Below the pieces are notes generated by a model. That model worked only from the letters and a program-made list of their open reading frames with translations, was not told the origin of the DNA and ran no database searches. The position numbers and the translations under genes were made by a program. Positions 32,860-41,350 of a stretch of DNA of 64,000 nucleotides are shown one piece after another. Numbering within the stretch: position 1 is the first letter of the stretch; every line of letters begins with the position of its first letter. The stretch is from NCBI RefSeq assembly GCF_007197575.1, contig NZ_CP041616.1, forward strand, positions 1,674,001 through 1,738,000. Direction: 5' to 3'. Origin of the DNA: Ornithinimicrobium ciconiae. GTDB lineage: Bacteria > Actinomycetota > Actinomycetes > Actinomycetales > Dermatophilaceae.

Positions 32860-33636
32860 ATGGCGGGCGCTCACCGAGGAGCCGAGGCCGTGGCGGTCTT
32901 CGCCACGGTCCTGGCGCTCGCGGCCTGCGGCACTCAGATCGAGCAGGACGAGTCGATCACGATCGGTCCGACGGCACCGTCCGAGGCGACCGACTCCGCG
33001 GAGGACACCGACACGCTGGACGACGCGGACAGTACCGCTCCCACCGCCACCCCACCTGCACCCGCCCCACCCGCACCCGCCCCGCCCGGCGCCACTGCCG
33101 AGCAGGACCCCTCCGGCGGCGGGAGCACTGCACCCACCACGACCGAGGGCACGGCCGGTGTCGCAGACGGCGACGATGCCACGAGCGCGTTGCCCGACTT
33201 TGCCGCGCCCGGAACGCTGCTCACCCGCGACCCGGCGGCAGGGGTGCAGCTCCTGGTCGATGACGTGCGCCTGGGCGTGCAGGACGGCTACGACCGCGTG
33301 GTGCTCGACCTGTCCGGGACCGGGGAGGTGGGCTGGCGGGTGGAGTATGTCGACGACCCAGCCCTCGACGGCAGCGGGACCCCCGTCGACCTCACCGGCC
33401 CGGCCGTCCTGGTGGTCACTGCCCAGGGCATGGCCTACCCGGAGCCGGACGACCCGGCCTACGACGACGGGCTGCTGCTCGTCGACGGAGGGGAGCTGCA
33501 GACAGTCACCGAGGTGCTGCGCGGCGTGCCCTTCGAGGGGCAGCTCCAGGTGTATGTCGGGCTGGAGACCGAGACGCCCTTCCGGGTGTTCCGACTCAGT
33601 GGTCCCGAGCGCCTCGTCATCGACGTCCAGCACTGA
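32860..33636 (+). CDS. Lipoprotein with C-terminal AMIN-like domain
   Basis: A 258-residue exported lipoprotein. The lipobox is LALAAC with Cys near residue 24, followed by an acidic, Thr/Pro/Ala-rich linker of about 90 residues (PPAPAPPAPAPPG) that would span the wall. A domain of about 140 residues then carries YDRVVLDLSGTGEVGWRVEY and RVFRLSGPERLVIDVQH, the features of actinobacterial AMIN-like domains. Related AMIN domains bind peptidoglycan or localise amidases in other bacteria; here the ligand is unknown. ATG at 32860 follows CTGAGGG. Confidence 0.75.
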   Translation: MAGAHRGAEAVAVFATVLALAACGTQIEQDESITIGPTAPSEATDSAEDTDTLDDADSTAPTATPPAPAPPAPAPPGATAEQDPSGGGSTAPTTTEGTAGVADGDDATSALPDFAAPGTLLTRDPAAGVQLLVDDVRLGVQDGYDRVVLDLSGTGEVGWRVEYVDDPALDGSGTPVDLTGPAVLVVTAQGMAYPEPDDPAYDDGLLLVDGGELQTVTEVLRGVPFEGQLQVYVGLETETPFRVFRLSGPERLVIDVQH

Positions 33637-33654
33637 ACACCCCGCCGAGGAAAC

Positions 33655-33701
33655 GGATCCTTCGGCGCGCCCAGTCTGTGTCTTGACTTTGCCGAAGATC
33701 C
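33655..33701 (+). terminator. Inverted repeat after the AMIN lipoprotein gene, weak terminator candidate
   Basis: GGATCCTTCGGC and GCCGAAGATCC can pair with one bulge around a 24-base loop. The loop also holds TTGACT at 33683-33688, which could be the -35 of the downstream riboswitch transcript; no clear -10 follows. It may be terminator, operator or chance. Confidence 0.35.
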
Positions 33702-33717
33702 TGTGATTGTCTGGGTC

Positions 33718-33807
33718 CACCCATCCAGAGCGGCCGAGAGATCTGGCTCGTTGACGCCGCAGCAACCATCCACGTCCGGACAGGTGCTCACGCCAGGATC
33801 GATGGAG
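33718..33807 (+). promoter_or_regulatory. SAM-I (S-box) riboswitch
   Basis: Conserved S-box elements appear in order: ATCCAGAGCGGC, GAGAGATCTGGCTCG, TTGACGCCGCAGCAACC and GGTGCTCACGCC, closed by a P1 helix of CCATC (33721-33725) with GATGG (33801-33805). The 3' strand of P1 overlaps the GGAGG (33804-33808) that serves the leader peptide, so SAM binding would hide that ribosome site. The switch lies upstream of a sulfone-assimilation operon, consistent with switching off when SAM, and so sulfur, is plentiful. Confidence 0.85.
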
Positions 33808-33812
33808 GCATC

Positions 33813-33926
33813 GTGCACCACCGCACCACGCTCGGCCCGGCCGAACCACCACTGACCGTGCACCGCCCGCACCTGCGTCGCGACGTCGACCTGATGCGCC
33901 GGGCGGTCAGCGCCTGTCGCTCCTGA
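33813..33926 (+). CDS. Sulfur-metabolism leader peptide ending in Ala-Cys-Arg-Ser
   Basis: A 37-codon frame starting GTG after GGAGG. It ends RPHLRRDVDLMRRAVSACRS, matching the actinobacterial leader peptide pattern (H/R-rich, D-L-x-R, then S-A-x-C-R) found before sulfur genes, where the near-terminal Cys codon is thought to sense charged tRNA-Cys. An internal GTG at 33858 would give a 22-residue form nearer the usual length. It lies between the SAM riboswitch and the flavin reductase gene, giving two sulfur signals in one leader. Confidence 0.78.
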   Translation: MHHRTTLGPAEPPLTVHRPHLRRDVDLMRRAVSACRS

Positions 33927-34030
33927 CGCGCTGCCCGCCGAACTTTCTGCGCGTCCGCCCGACGCACCCGCTGCCCAACCCCGCTCGCTGACCCGCGGGC
34001 CGAGCCGGCCAGCACACCCCACACACCTGC

Positions 34031-34048
34031 GGTCCGGCATACCGGACC
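34031..34048 (+). promoter_or_regulatory. Perfect hairpin just before the flavin reductase gene
   Basis: GGTCCGG, loop CATA, then CCGGACC. It ends six bases before the GAAGGA ribosome site. Together with the leader peptide it could act in attenuation by blocking or freeing ribosome access. No T-run follows, so a classical terminator is unlikely. Confidence 0.5.
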
Positions 34049-34065
34049 CTGCTCGAAGGAACCTC

Positions 34066-34593
34066 ATGTCCGCACAACCACTCACCCACCCCACCGTCCC
34101 TCCGGACGTCCACCTCGACCTGCGCACCGCGTTCGGGCAGGCCGCCGCCAGCACCTGGGTCGTCACCGGCTCAGGGGAGCGCGGCCCGGTCGGCTTCACC
34201 GCGATCTCGATCATCTCGGTCTCGCTCACCCCGCCGCTCGTCTCCTTCAACATCAGCAAGAACTCGTCCTCGCTGGTCACCCTCGCCCACACCGGCCGTG
34301 CCGCGCTGCACCTGCTCGGGGAGGGCCAGGAGGCACTGGCCCAGCGCTTCGCGCGGGACCGCAGCAAGCGGTTCGTCGACGACGACGTGTGGGCCTATGA
34401 CGACCACGGTCTGCCGCGGCTGCGTGACGTCCGGGTCCGGCTCATCACCCGGGTCCAGGACCTGGTGGACGCCGGCGACAGCTTCGTGACGATCGCTCGC
34501 GTCGAGCACGCGACGACTGTCCCCGGACGCCCGCTGCTGCACCACGCCGGCGCCTACGCCCCGCTCGCCACCCCGACCACCGCAGGAGCCTGA
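34066..34593 (+). CDS. Flavin reductase family protein, partner of SfnG
   Basis: A 175-residue flavin reductase-like domain. TWVVTGSGERGPVGFTAISIISVSLTPPLVSFNISKNSSS is the FMN-binding split-barrel signature of NAD(P)H:FMN reductases that feed two-component monooxygenases. It would supply FMNH2 to the monooxygenase encoded three bases downstream. The length is typical. ATG follows GAAGGA. It is the first structural gene after the riboswitch/leader region, so its expression should follow sulfur status. Confidence 0.83.
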   Translation: MSAQPLTHPTVPPDVHLDLRTAFGQAAASTWVVTGSGERGPVGFTAISIISVSLTPPLVSFNISKNSSSLVTLAHTGRAALHLLGEGQEALAQRFARDRSKRFVDDDVWAYDDHGLPRLRDVRVRLITRVQDLVDAGDSFVTIARVEHATTVPGRPLLHHAGAYAPLATPTTAGA

Positions 34594-34596
34594 CTG

Positions 34597-35697
34597 ATGA
34601 CGACCTACGACCTGACCACGCCCGAGGACCTGTCCTTCGCCTACTGGGTGCCCAACGTCTCCGGCGGCCTGGTGGTCTCCACCATCGAGCAGCGGACCAA
34701 CCACACCCCGGACTACAACCGGGAGGTGGCGCAGACCGCCGAGCGGGTCGGTTTCGACTACGCGCTCACCCAGGTGCGTTACCTGGCCTCGTATGGCGCG
34801 GACGCCCAGCACGAGTCCGTCTCGTTCTCGCTCGGGTTGCTCGCAGCGACCGAGCGGCTCAAGGTGATCGCCGCCGTGCACCCCGGGCAGTGGCCACCGA
34901 CCATCCTGGCCAAACTCGCCGCCACGGCGCAGGATCTGCACAACAACCGCCTCGCGCTCAACGTCGTCTCCGGCTGGTTCAAGCGGGAGTACACCGACCT
35001 CGGCCTGCCGTGGCTGGACCACGAGGAGCGCTACCGCCGCGCCGAGGAGTTCATCGAGGTGCTGCGCGGGCTGTGGACCGAGGACGACTTCACCTACCGG
35101 GGCGACTTCTATCGCACCCGCGACGTGACCTTCCGGCCGCAGCCGAAGCTCCAGCCGGAGGTCTTCCAAGGGGGCAACTCCACCTCGGCCCGGGCGATGG
35201 CGGGGCGGCTGTCCGACTGGTACTTCATGAACGGCAACACCCTGGACGGCGCCGCCGAGCAGATCCAGGACGTGGGCGCCCAGGCGGCCGCCAACGGTCG
35301 CCGGGTCCGCTTCGGGCTCAACGGATTTGCCGTCGTGCGGGACACCGAGGCGGAGGCGCGGGAGGTGGTCGAGGAGATCATCGCCAAGGCCGACGTGGAC
35401 AAGGTCAACGACTTCGGCAACGCGGTCAAGCAGGCCGGTGCGGCGACGGCGGACAAGAAGGGCATGTGGGCCGACAGCGAGTTCAAGGACCTCGTGCAGT
35501 ACAACGACGGCTTCCGCACCGGACTGATCGGCACGCCCGACCAGGTGGCCGAGCGGATCGTGGAGTTCAAGAAGGTCGGCGTTGATCTGCTGCTGCTGGG
35601 CTTCCTGCACGTGCGGGAGGACGTCGAGCGGTTTGGCACCGAGGTGATCCCACGGGTGCGGGAACTGGAGCGACGGGCCGGGCTGCTGGCATCATGA
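34597..35697 (+). CDS. sfnG: FMNH2-dependent dimethylsulfone monooxygenase
   Basis: A 366-residue luciferase-like monooxygenase. FAYWVPNVSGGLVVSTIEQR at the N-terminus, LKVIAAVHPGQWPP, ALNVVSGWFKREYTDLG, VFQGGNSTSARAMAG and GLIGTPDQVAERI closely follow SfnG. SfnG uses FMNH2 and oxygen to cleave dimethyl sulfone to methanesulfinate and formaldehyde, releasing sulfur for growth when sulfate is scarce. The reductase gene before it and the sulfur-responsive leader support this. An alkanesulfonate monooxygenase (SsuD) is the alternative but fits the N-terminus less well. The stop overlaps the next ATG (ATGA). Confidence 0.88.
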   Translation: MTTYDLTTPEDLSFAYWVPNVSGGLVVSTIEQRTNHTPDYNREVAQTAERVGFDYALTQVRYLASYGADAQHESVSFSLGLLAATERLKVIAAVHPGQWPPTILAKLAATAQDLHNNRLALNVVSGWFKREYTDLGLPWLDHEERYRRAEEFIEVLRGLWTEDDFTYRGDFYRTRDVTFRPQPKLQPEVFQGGNSTSARAMAGRLSDWYFMNGNTLDGAAEQIQDVGAQAAANGRRVRFGLNGFAVVRDTEAEAREVVEEIIAKADVDKVNDFGNAVKQAGAATADKKGMWADSEFKDLVQYNDGFRTGLIGTPDQVAERIVEFKKVGVDLLLLGFLHVREDVERFGTEVIPRVRELERRAGLLAS

Positions 35698-36230
35698 CGA
35701 CGGTGGAGACTGACTTCGACGTGGCCGCTGCGGCCGCCGCCCTGCGAGACCGGCAGAAGTCGATCAAGGCGGGCTACCGTGAGGATCCGGCCACGGCCCT
35801 GACGCCCAGCACGGCCACGGCCCGAGTCGACCAGGCGGGGCTGACAGCGACGGTCGGCACCTGGGCCGGAGACGTGGTGGCCGGGCTGCACCCAGCGGCC
35901 GGCGGCGACGGCTCCCAGGCCTGCTCCGGTGACATCATCCTGCAGGCACTGGTCGCCTGTGCCGGGGTGACGCTGTCCTCGGTCGCGACCGCGCTCGGCG
36001 TGGAGCTGCGCTCGGCGACGGTGACCGCCAACGGCACCTGGGACGCGCGCGGCACCCTCGGTGTGGACCGCGACGCGCCCGTCGGCCTGGGCGACATCGA
36101 GCTGGTCTTCGACCTGGACACCGACGCCGACGACGACAAGGTCGCCCGGTTGCTGGAACTCACCGAGCGCTACTGCGTCGTGGCCCAGACCCTCACCCAG
36201 CCCACGGGGGTGACTCTGCGTCGGCGGTGA
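35694..36230 (+). CDS. OsmC-family protein
   Basis: A 178-residue OsmC/Ohr-like protein with the two conserved cysteine regions, ILQALVACAGVT and ERYCVVAQTLTQP. Members are thiol peroxidases or handle reactive sulfur and small electrophiles. Translational coupling (ATGA overlap) to sfnG suggests a role in detoxifying products of sulfone cleavage, such as sulfinates or formaldehyde-derived species; that is inference. The N-terminus is extended by about 50 residues relative to minimal OsmC. Confidence 0.8.
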   Translation: MTTVETDFDVAAAAAALRDRQKSIKAGYREDPATALTPSTATARVDQAGLTATVGTWAGDVVAGLHPAAGGDGSQACSGDIILQALVACAGVTLSSVATALGVELRSATVTANGTWDARGTLGVDRDAPVGLGDIELVFDLDTDADDDKVARLLELTERYCVVAQTLTQPTGVTLRRR

Positions 36231-36240
36231 GCGGGTCGGC

Positions 36241-37968
36241 TCAGAACAGCTGTCGCAGATTGGCTCGCGCCAGGTCGAGCAGCTCGTCACCGCGCCCGGA
36301 GAAGACGGTGCGGAGGGCATAGAGCGTGAAGCCCTTGACCTGCTCGGCCTGGATCGCGGGCGGGATGGTCAGCTCCTCCCGCTCGGTGACCACGTCGAGC
36401 AGGGCAGGGCCGTCGTGATCCAGGATCTCCTGCAGCGCGCCGGGCAGGTCCTTGGAGCGCTCCACCCGGATGCCCTTCAGGCCCAGGGCGGTGGCCACGG
36501 CGGCCAGGTCGGGGTTCTCCAGGTCCGTCGCATAGGTGACATAGCCGGCGGCCTTCATCTCCAGCTCGACGAAGTTCAGCGAGGAGTTGTTGAGCACCAC
36601 GACCTTGACCGGCAGGTCGTTCTGGGTCAGGGTGAGCAGCTCTCCGAGCAGCATCGTCAGGCCCCCGTCTCCCGAGAGCGTCACGATCTGCCGCTCGGGG
36701 TATGCCGACTGGGCGCCGACCGCCTGCGGCAACGCGTTGGCCATGCTCCCGTGGAGGAACGAGCCGATGATCCGGCGGCCGCCCCCACCAGTGAGATACC
36801 GGGCGGCATAGACGACCGGTGACCCCACGTCGGGGATGAAGACCGCGTCAGGTGCGGCGAGCTCGTCCACCAGGCGCGCGACATACTGCGGGTGGATGGC
36901 CCGGCCCCGCTTGCTGGGGGCCGCCAGGTCGTCCAGCTTCTCCCGGGTCTTGCGGTAGTGCTTGAGCGAGTCCTGCAGGTGACGGCGCTTCTTCTTGTGC
37001 TGCAGCATCGGGTGCAGGGCGCGCACGGTGTCGGCCACGTCGCCGACCAGGCCCAGGTCCAGCGGGACCCGTCGGCCCAGCTGCTCACCCCGCAGGTCCA
37101 CCTGCACGATCCGCGCCTGTGGCGGATAGAACTGCTGGTAGGGGAAGTCGGTGCCGAGCATCAGCAGGACGTCGCTGTCCATCATCGCCCGATAGCCGGA
37201 GGCGAAACCGAGCAGACCGGTCATGCCCACGTCGAAGGGGTTGTCGTGCTCGATGAACTGCTTGCCGCGCAGGGCGTGGACGATCGGGGCACCCAGCGTG
37301 TCAGCGAGAGCGATCACCTCGTCGTGGGCGTCCTCGACGCCCGCGCCCGCGAGGATGGTGACCCTGTCGCCGCCGTTGAGCAGCTCGGCCGCGGCCCGCA
37401 GCTCGTCCTCGGCGGGGGTGACGTGCGGGCGGGCACGGGTGATGACGCTGACCCGCTCGTCCTCGATCTCCTGGAGGGCGATGTCACCGGGGATGACCAC
37501 GACCGCGACGCCGCGCTTCTCGATGGCGGTGCGCATCGCGATCTCCATGACCCGCGGCATCTGGGAGGGATGGGCGACCAGCTCGGCATACACACTGCAC
37601 TCGGAGAAGATCTGCTGGGGATGGGTCTCCTGGAAGTAGCCGCTGCCGATCTCGTTGCTGGGGATCTGCGCCGCGATCGCCAGCACCGGCACCCGGGTGC
37701 GGTTGGCGTCGAAGAGTCCGTTGATCAGGTGCAGGTTGCCCGGCCCGCAGCTGCCCACGCAGACAGCGAGATCGCCGGTCAGCTCCGCGTCGGCAGCGGC
37801 GGCAAAGGCGGCGCCCTCCTCGTGGCGCACATGGATCCACCGCAGGGTGCCGTCGGCGCGCAGGGCGTCGGTGAAACCGTTCAGCGAGTCACCGGGCACG
37901 CCATAGACGCGACGAACCCCGTTGGCGACGAGCTGCGCGACCATGTTCTCGGCAATGGACGTGGGCAC
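36241..37968 (-). CDS. poxB: Pyruvate dehydrogenase (quinone)/pyruvate oxidase
   Basis: A 575-residue thiamine diphosphate enzyme. The N-terminal PYR domain contains RVYGVPGDSLNGFTDAL and the catalytic Glu in RHEEGAAFAAAADAELTG. The central FAD-binding domain has LAGAGVEDAHDEV. The C-terminal PP domain has the ThDP motif GDGGLTMLLGELLT...VVLNNSSLNF. It oxidises pyruvate to acetate and CO2 with FAD and passes electrons to membrane quinone. The last 25 residues could form the lipid-responsive tail known in PoxB. GTG start at 37968. Divergent from the copper ATPase gene. Confidence 0.87.
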   Translation of the reverse strand: MPTSIAENMVAQLVANGVRRVYGVPGDSLNGFTDALRADGTLRWIHVRHEEGAAFAAAADAELTGDLAVCVGSCGPGNLHLINGLFDANRTRVPVLAIAAQIPSNEIGSGYFQETHPQQIFSECSVYAELVAHPSQMPRVMEIAMRTAIEKRGVAVVVIPGDIALQEIEDERVSVITRARPHVTPAEDELRAAAELLNGGDRVTILAGAGVEDAHDEVIALADTLGAPIVHALRGKQFIEHDNPFDVGMTGLLGFASGYRAMMDSDVLLMLGTDFPYQQFYPPQARIVQVDLRGEQLGRRVPLDLGLVGDVADTVRALHPMLQHKKKRRHLQDSLKHYRKTREKLDDLAAPSKRGRAIHPQYVARLVDELAAPDAVFIPDVGSPVVYAARYLTGGGGRRIIGSFLHGSMANALPQAVGAQSAYPERQIVTLSGDGGLTMLLGELLTLTQNDLPVKVVVLNNSSLNFVELEMKAAGYVTYATDLENPDLAAVATALGLKGIRVERSKDLPGALQEILDHDGPALLDVVTEREELTIPPAIQAEQVKGFTLYALRTVFSGRGDELLDLARANLRQLF

Positions 37969-38108
37969 GGTGACCTCCCGGGTGAGTGGGTGCGTGTCTC
38001 CTCGACGCTAGCGCTCCGGTGACGCTCCTGCCCGCCCGCGGTCGTGCACGGCTGCGGGTCACCTGGCAGGTTGATGGAATGGTTCCGGTGTCGGCCCGGT
38101 TGGCACGT

Positions 38109-38125
38109 ATACCCCATACGGGTAT
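38109..38125. promoter_or_regulatory. CsoR-like copper operator
   Basis: ATACCCCATACGGGTAT is an inverted repeat with ATACCC and GGGTAT arms around five bases, the form of CsoR/RcnR-type sites (TACCC-N5-GGGTA). It lies two bases before the AAGGAGG of the copper-ATPase gene, where a bound repressor would block transcription. No csoR gene is in the window. Confidence 0.7.
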
Positions 38126-38137
38126 CAAGGAGGCGTG

Positions 38138-40210
38138 ATGACACAGCACGACGTCGGGCACGAGCACGGCGATCACCAGCAGAGCGACCACAAGGGTCAC
38201 GGGGCGCACGAAGGTCATGGCGGCGGTGGGCACGACCACGGTGACCACGGTGACCACGTGGCCATGTTCCGACGTCTGTTCTGGATCATGCTGGTGCTCG
38301 CGGTCCCCACCGTGCTGACCAGCCCGATGTTTGCCGACCTGCTGGGGTATCAGCTGCCCGATGTGCCCGGCATCGGGTGGGTCGCACCGGTGCTCGGCAC
38401 CGTGATGTTCGTCTGGGGCGGCCGGCCCTTCATCACCGGGGCGATCGAGGAGATCCGCTCCCGCGCTCCAGGGATGATGCTGCTCATCGGCATGGCGATC
38501 ACCGTCGCCTTCGTGGCCTCGCTCGCGGCCAGCGTCGGACTCATCTCACACACCCTGGAGTTCTGGTGGGAGCTGGCGCTGCTGATCGTGATCATGCTGC
38601 TGGGTCACTGGATCGAGATGCGGTCCCTGGCGCAGACGTCCTCGGCGCTGGACTCGCTGGCGGCGCTGCTGCCAGACGAGGCGGAGCGGGTCGAGGGCGA
38701 CGAGATCGTCGCGGTCGACCCCGCCGAGCTGGTGATCGATGACGTGGTCGTGGTCCGTCCTGGTGGGCGGGTCCCTGCGGACGGCGTCGTGACCCAGGGC
38801 GCGGCCGCGATGAACGAGTCGATGATCACTGGTGAGTCCGCCGCAGTGCGCCGCAGTGTGGGTGATCAGGTCGTGGCTGGCACCGTGGCCACCGACTCCG
38901 GCTTGCGCGTGCGGGTGTCGGCGGTGGGCGACGACACGGCACTTGCCGGCATACGTCGTCTGGTTGCTGAGGCGCAGGGGTCCTCGAGTCGCGCCCAGCG
39001 TCTTGCTGACAGGGCAGCCGCCTGGCTGTTCTGGTATGCCCTCGGTGCGGCGATCATCGCTGCGGTCGTCTGGCTCCTGGTCAGTGATCCCGCCACCACG
39101 CTGGAACGCGTCATCACCGTGCTGATCATCGCCTGCCCGCACGCCCTCGGACTGGCGATCCCGCTGGTCGTCTCCATCACCACCGAGCGCGCAGCCCGCG
39201 GTGGCGTGCTGGTTAAGGACCGGCTCGCCCTGGAGCAGATGCGCACGGTGGACACCGTCCTGTTCGACAAGACCGGCACCCTGACCCGCGGCGAGCCTGC
39301 TGTGACAGGCGTCCACAGCGTCGGTATGCCGGAGGGCGAGTTGCTCGCCCTGGCTGCGGCTGCGGAGACCGACAGTGAGCACCCGCTGGCCAAGGCCATC
39401 GTCCGTGCGGCCCGAGAGCAGGGGCTCGACGTGCCGGCGGCGACGAACTTCAGCGCCTCGCCAGCCGTCGGTGTGCGTGCGACCGTCGGCGGCGCCACCG
39501 TGCGGGTCGGTGGCCCCTACCTGCTCGAGGAGGAGCGGCTGGACCCGCTGCCGCAGACCGAGCCGTGGGCCGGTGCGGGTGCCACGGTCCTGCATGTCGT
39601 GCGTGACGGGCAGGCCATCGGAGCGCTGTCCGTCGCTGACGAGATCCGGCCCGAGTCGCGTGAAGCCGTCGAGGCGCTGCACCACGCCGGGCTGCAGATC
39701 GTGATGATCACCGGCGACGCCGAACCGGTGGCCCGCGCCGTCGCCGCCGAGCTGGGCATCGACGAGGTCTTCGCCGGGGTGCGTCCCGAGCACAAGGCTG
39801 ACAAGGTCGCCGAGCTGCAGGATCGTGGCCGGACGGTGGCCATGGTGGGCGACGGTGTCAACGACGCCCCCGCCCTGGCCCGCGCCGACGTCGGCATCGC
39901 CATCGGTGCCGGCACGGATGTTGCCATCGCCTCCGCCGGGGTGATCCTGGCCAGCGACGACCCGCGCTCGGTCCTGTCCATCATCCGGCTCTCGCGGGCT
40001 GCCTACCGCAAGATGACCCAGAACCTGTGGTGGGCCGCCGGCTACAACCTGGTTTCGGTGCCCCTGGCCGCGGGAGTCCTGGCGCCCGTGGGCTTCGTGA
40101 TGCCGATGGCCGTCGGTGCCATCCTGATGTCGCTGTCGACCGTCATCGTGGCCCTCAACGCCCAGACCCTGCGCCGCCTGGACCTCAGCCCTGGGGCCGC
40201 GCCTCGATGA
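38138..40210 (+). CDS. CopB-type P1B copper/heavy-metal ATPase
   Basis: A 690-residue P-type ATPase. The N-terminus has 12 histidines in its first 40 residues (for example HEHGDHQQ, HDHGDHGDH) instead of CxxC metal domains. The ion-path motif is CPH (IIACPHALGLAIP), which marks the CopB/P1B-3 group. Other family motifs are ITGES in the actuator, DKTGTLTRG (phosphorylated Asp near residue 377), ITGDAEP and GDGVNDAPALA. It probably exports copper. The CsoR-like operator upstream supports copper control. ATG 38138 is preferred over the GTG three bases earlier because of spacing to AAGGAGG. The 3' end overlaps the convergent methyltransferase gene by 26 bases. Confidence 0.9.
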   Translation: MTQHDVGHEHGDHQQSDHKGHGAHEGHGGGGHDHGDHGDHVAMFRRLFWIMLVLAVPTVLTSPMFADLLGYQLPDVPGIGWVAPVLGTVMFVWGGRPFITGAIEEIRSRAPGMMLLIGMAITVAFVASLAASVGLISHTLEFWWELALLIVIMLLGHWIEMRSLAQTSSALDSLAALLPDEAERVEGDEIVAVDPAELVIDDVVVVRPGGRVPADGVVTQGAAAMNESMITGESAAVRRSVGDQVVAGTVATDSGLRVRVSAVGDDTALAGIRRLVAEAQGSSSRAQRLADRAAAWLFWYALGAAIIAAVVWLLVSDPATTLERVITVLIIACPHALGLAIPLVVSITTERAARGGVLVKDRLALEQMRTVDTVLFDKTGTLTRGEPAVTGVHSVGMPEGELLALAAAAETDSEHPLAKAIVRAAREQGLDVPAATNFSASPAVGVRATVGGATVRVGGPYLLEEERLDPLPQTEPWAGAGATVLHVVRDGQAIGALSVADEIRPESREAVEALHHAGLQIVMITGDAEPVARAVAAELGIDEVFAGVRPEHKADKVAELQDRGRTVAMVGDGVNDAPALARADVGIAIGAGTDVAIASAGVILASDDPRSVLSIIRLSRAAYRKMTQNLWWAAGYNLVSVPLAAGVLAPVGFVMPMAVGAILMSLSTVIVALNAQTLRRLDLSPGAAPR

Positions 40211-41264
40211 CCATGGTGAAGTCGTTCTCGGCGGCCCGCCGGATCGTGCCAAAGCCCGCCTCGGCGAGCGTCGCGCGCAGCCGCTGCTCCCCGGACAGGG
40301 AGCCGAGGCCGAGTCCCACCGGCTGGGACAGGGAGTTCGGGGTGCACAGGAAGGTCGAGGCCGCGAACCCCAGGGCGGCCATCGGTATCGTGCCGAGCGT
40401 GGTGGCCAGGTCGTCGGCGGCCCGGGGCTCGACCAGCACCAGCGTGCCGTCCGGCGCGAGTGACCGGCGGGCGTGAGCGGCCGCTCCGACCGGGTCGCCC
40501 AGGTCGTGGAAGGCGTCGAAGAAGGTGATGACATCGACGTCGCGGTCCTGGTAGCCGTGGCAGAAGTTGACCTCGAACCGCACCCGGTCGCCGACCCCGG
40601 ACTCCGCAACACGTTGGGTCGCGATCTCGATCGACTCGGGGTGCATGTCATAGCCGATGAACTGCGAGGCGGGATAGGCCTGCGCCAGCAGGATCAGCGG
40701 TGCCCCGCGCCCGCAGCCGACGTCGAGGACCGTGGCCCCGGCCTGCAGTTTGTCGTGGACGCCGTCGAGGGCCGGGATCCACTCGCTGACCAGGGCATTG
40801 CGATAGCCGACCGCGAAGAACCGTTCGGTCGACTCGAACGTCGCGGGGTCCTGGTCGGCCCACGGGATGCCAGCGCCGGTGCGAAAAGCCTCGACCAGCT
40901 GGTCGGTCCGGCGGTGCATCCCGCTGACCAGCGGGGCGGCGCCGATCATCGCGGCGGGTGACTCGTCGAAGGCCAGCACGGCGGCGTGCTCGGGCGGCAG
41001 CGTGAACGTGCCGGCCCCGGGGTCGTAGGTCACGAAACCGACCGCGGCCTGCTGCGCGAGCCATTCGCGCACATAGCGTTCAGCGGTGCCGGTCTGCTCG
41101 GCGAGCTGCGCGGAGGTGAGGGGCCCGCCTGCTGCCATGGCGGCATACAGGCCGGTGCGGTCACCGACCACCATCATCGCGGCCGTCGCGCCGCCGGCGA
41201 GCATAGCGCCGACCTGCTGCGCAAAGACTCCGACCCGTTCGAGGTCGAGGGTTGCTGTGGACAT
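40185..41264 (-). CDS. SAM-dependent methyltransferase (Rv2258c-like)
   Basis: A 359-residue protein with an N-terminal winged-helix part (LYAAMAAGGPLTSAQLAEQTGTAERYVREWL) and a Rossmann methyltransferase domain. The SAM motif is TVLDVGCGRGAPLILLAQ, followed by FIGYDMHPESIEIA and DVITFFDAFHDLGDP. The architecture resembles mycobacterial Rv2258c-type enzymes and plant-like O-methyltransferases; the substrate is unknown. ATG at 41264 follows CCAGGAGG. It is divergent from a SARP regulator gene across only 86 bases, so that regulator is a plausible controller. Confidence 0.83.
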   Translation of the reverse strand: MSTATLDLERVGVFAQQVGAMLAGGATAAMMVVGDRTGLYAAMAAGGPLTSAQLAEQTGTAERYVREWLAQQAAVGFVTYDPGAGTFTLPPEHAAVLAFDESPAAMIGAAPLVSGMHRRTDQLVEAFRTGAGIPWADQDPATFESTERFFAVGYRNALVSEWIPALDGVHDKLQAGATVLDVGCGRGAPLILLAQAYPASQFIGYDMHPESIEIATQRVAESGVGDRVRFEVNFCHGYQDRDVDVITFFDAFHDLGDPVGAAAHARRSLAPDGTLVLVEPRAADDLATTLGTIPMAALGFAASTFLCTPNSLSQPVGLGLGSLSGEQRLRATLAEAGFGTIRRAAENDFTMVIEARPQG

Positions 41265-41350
41265 GGTTCCTCCTGGTGGAATGGGAACCCCAGCGTGCCC
41301 GGCGCGCATTTCACGGGAGTTTCACCGCCGCCTCGGGCATAGTTGAGGTG

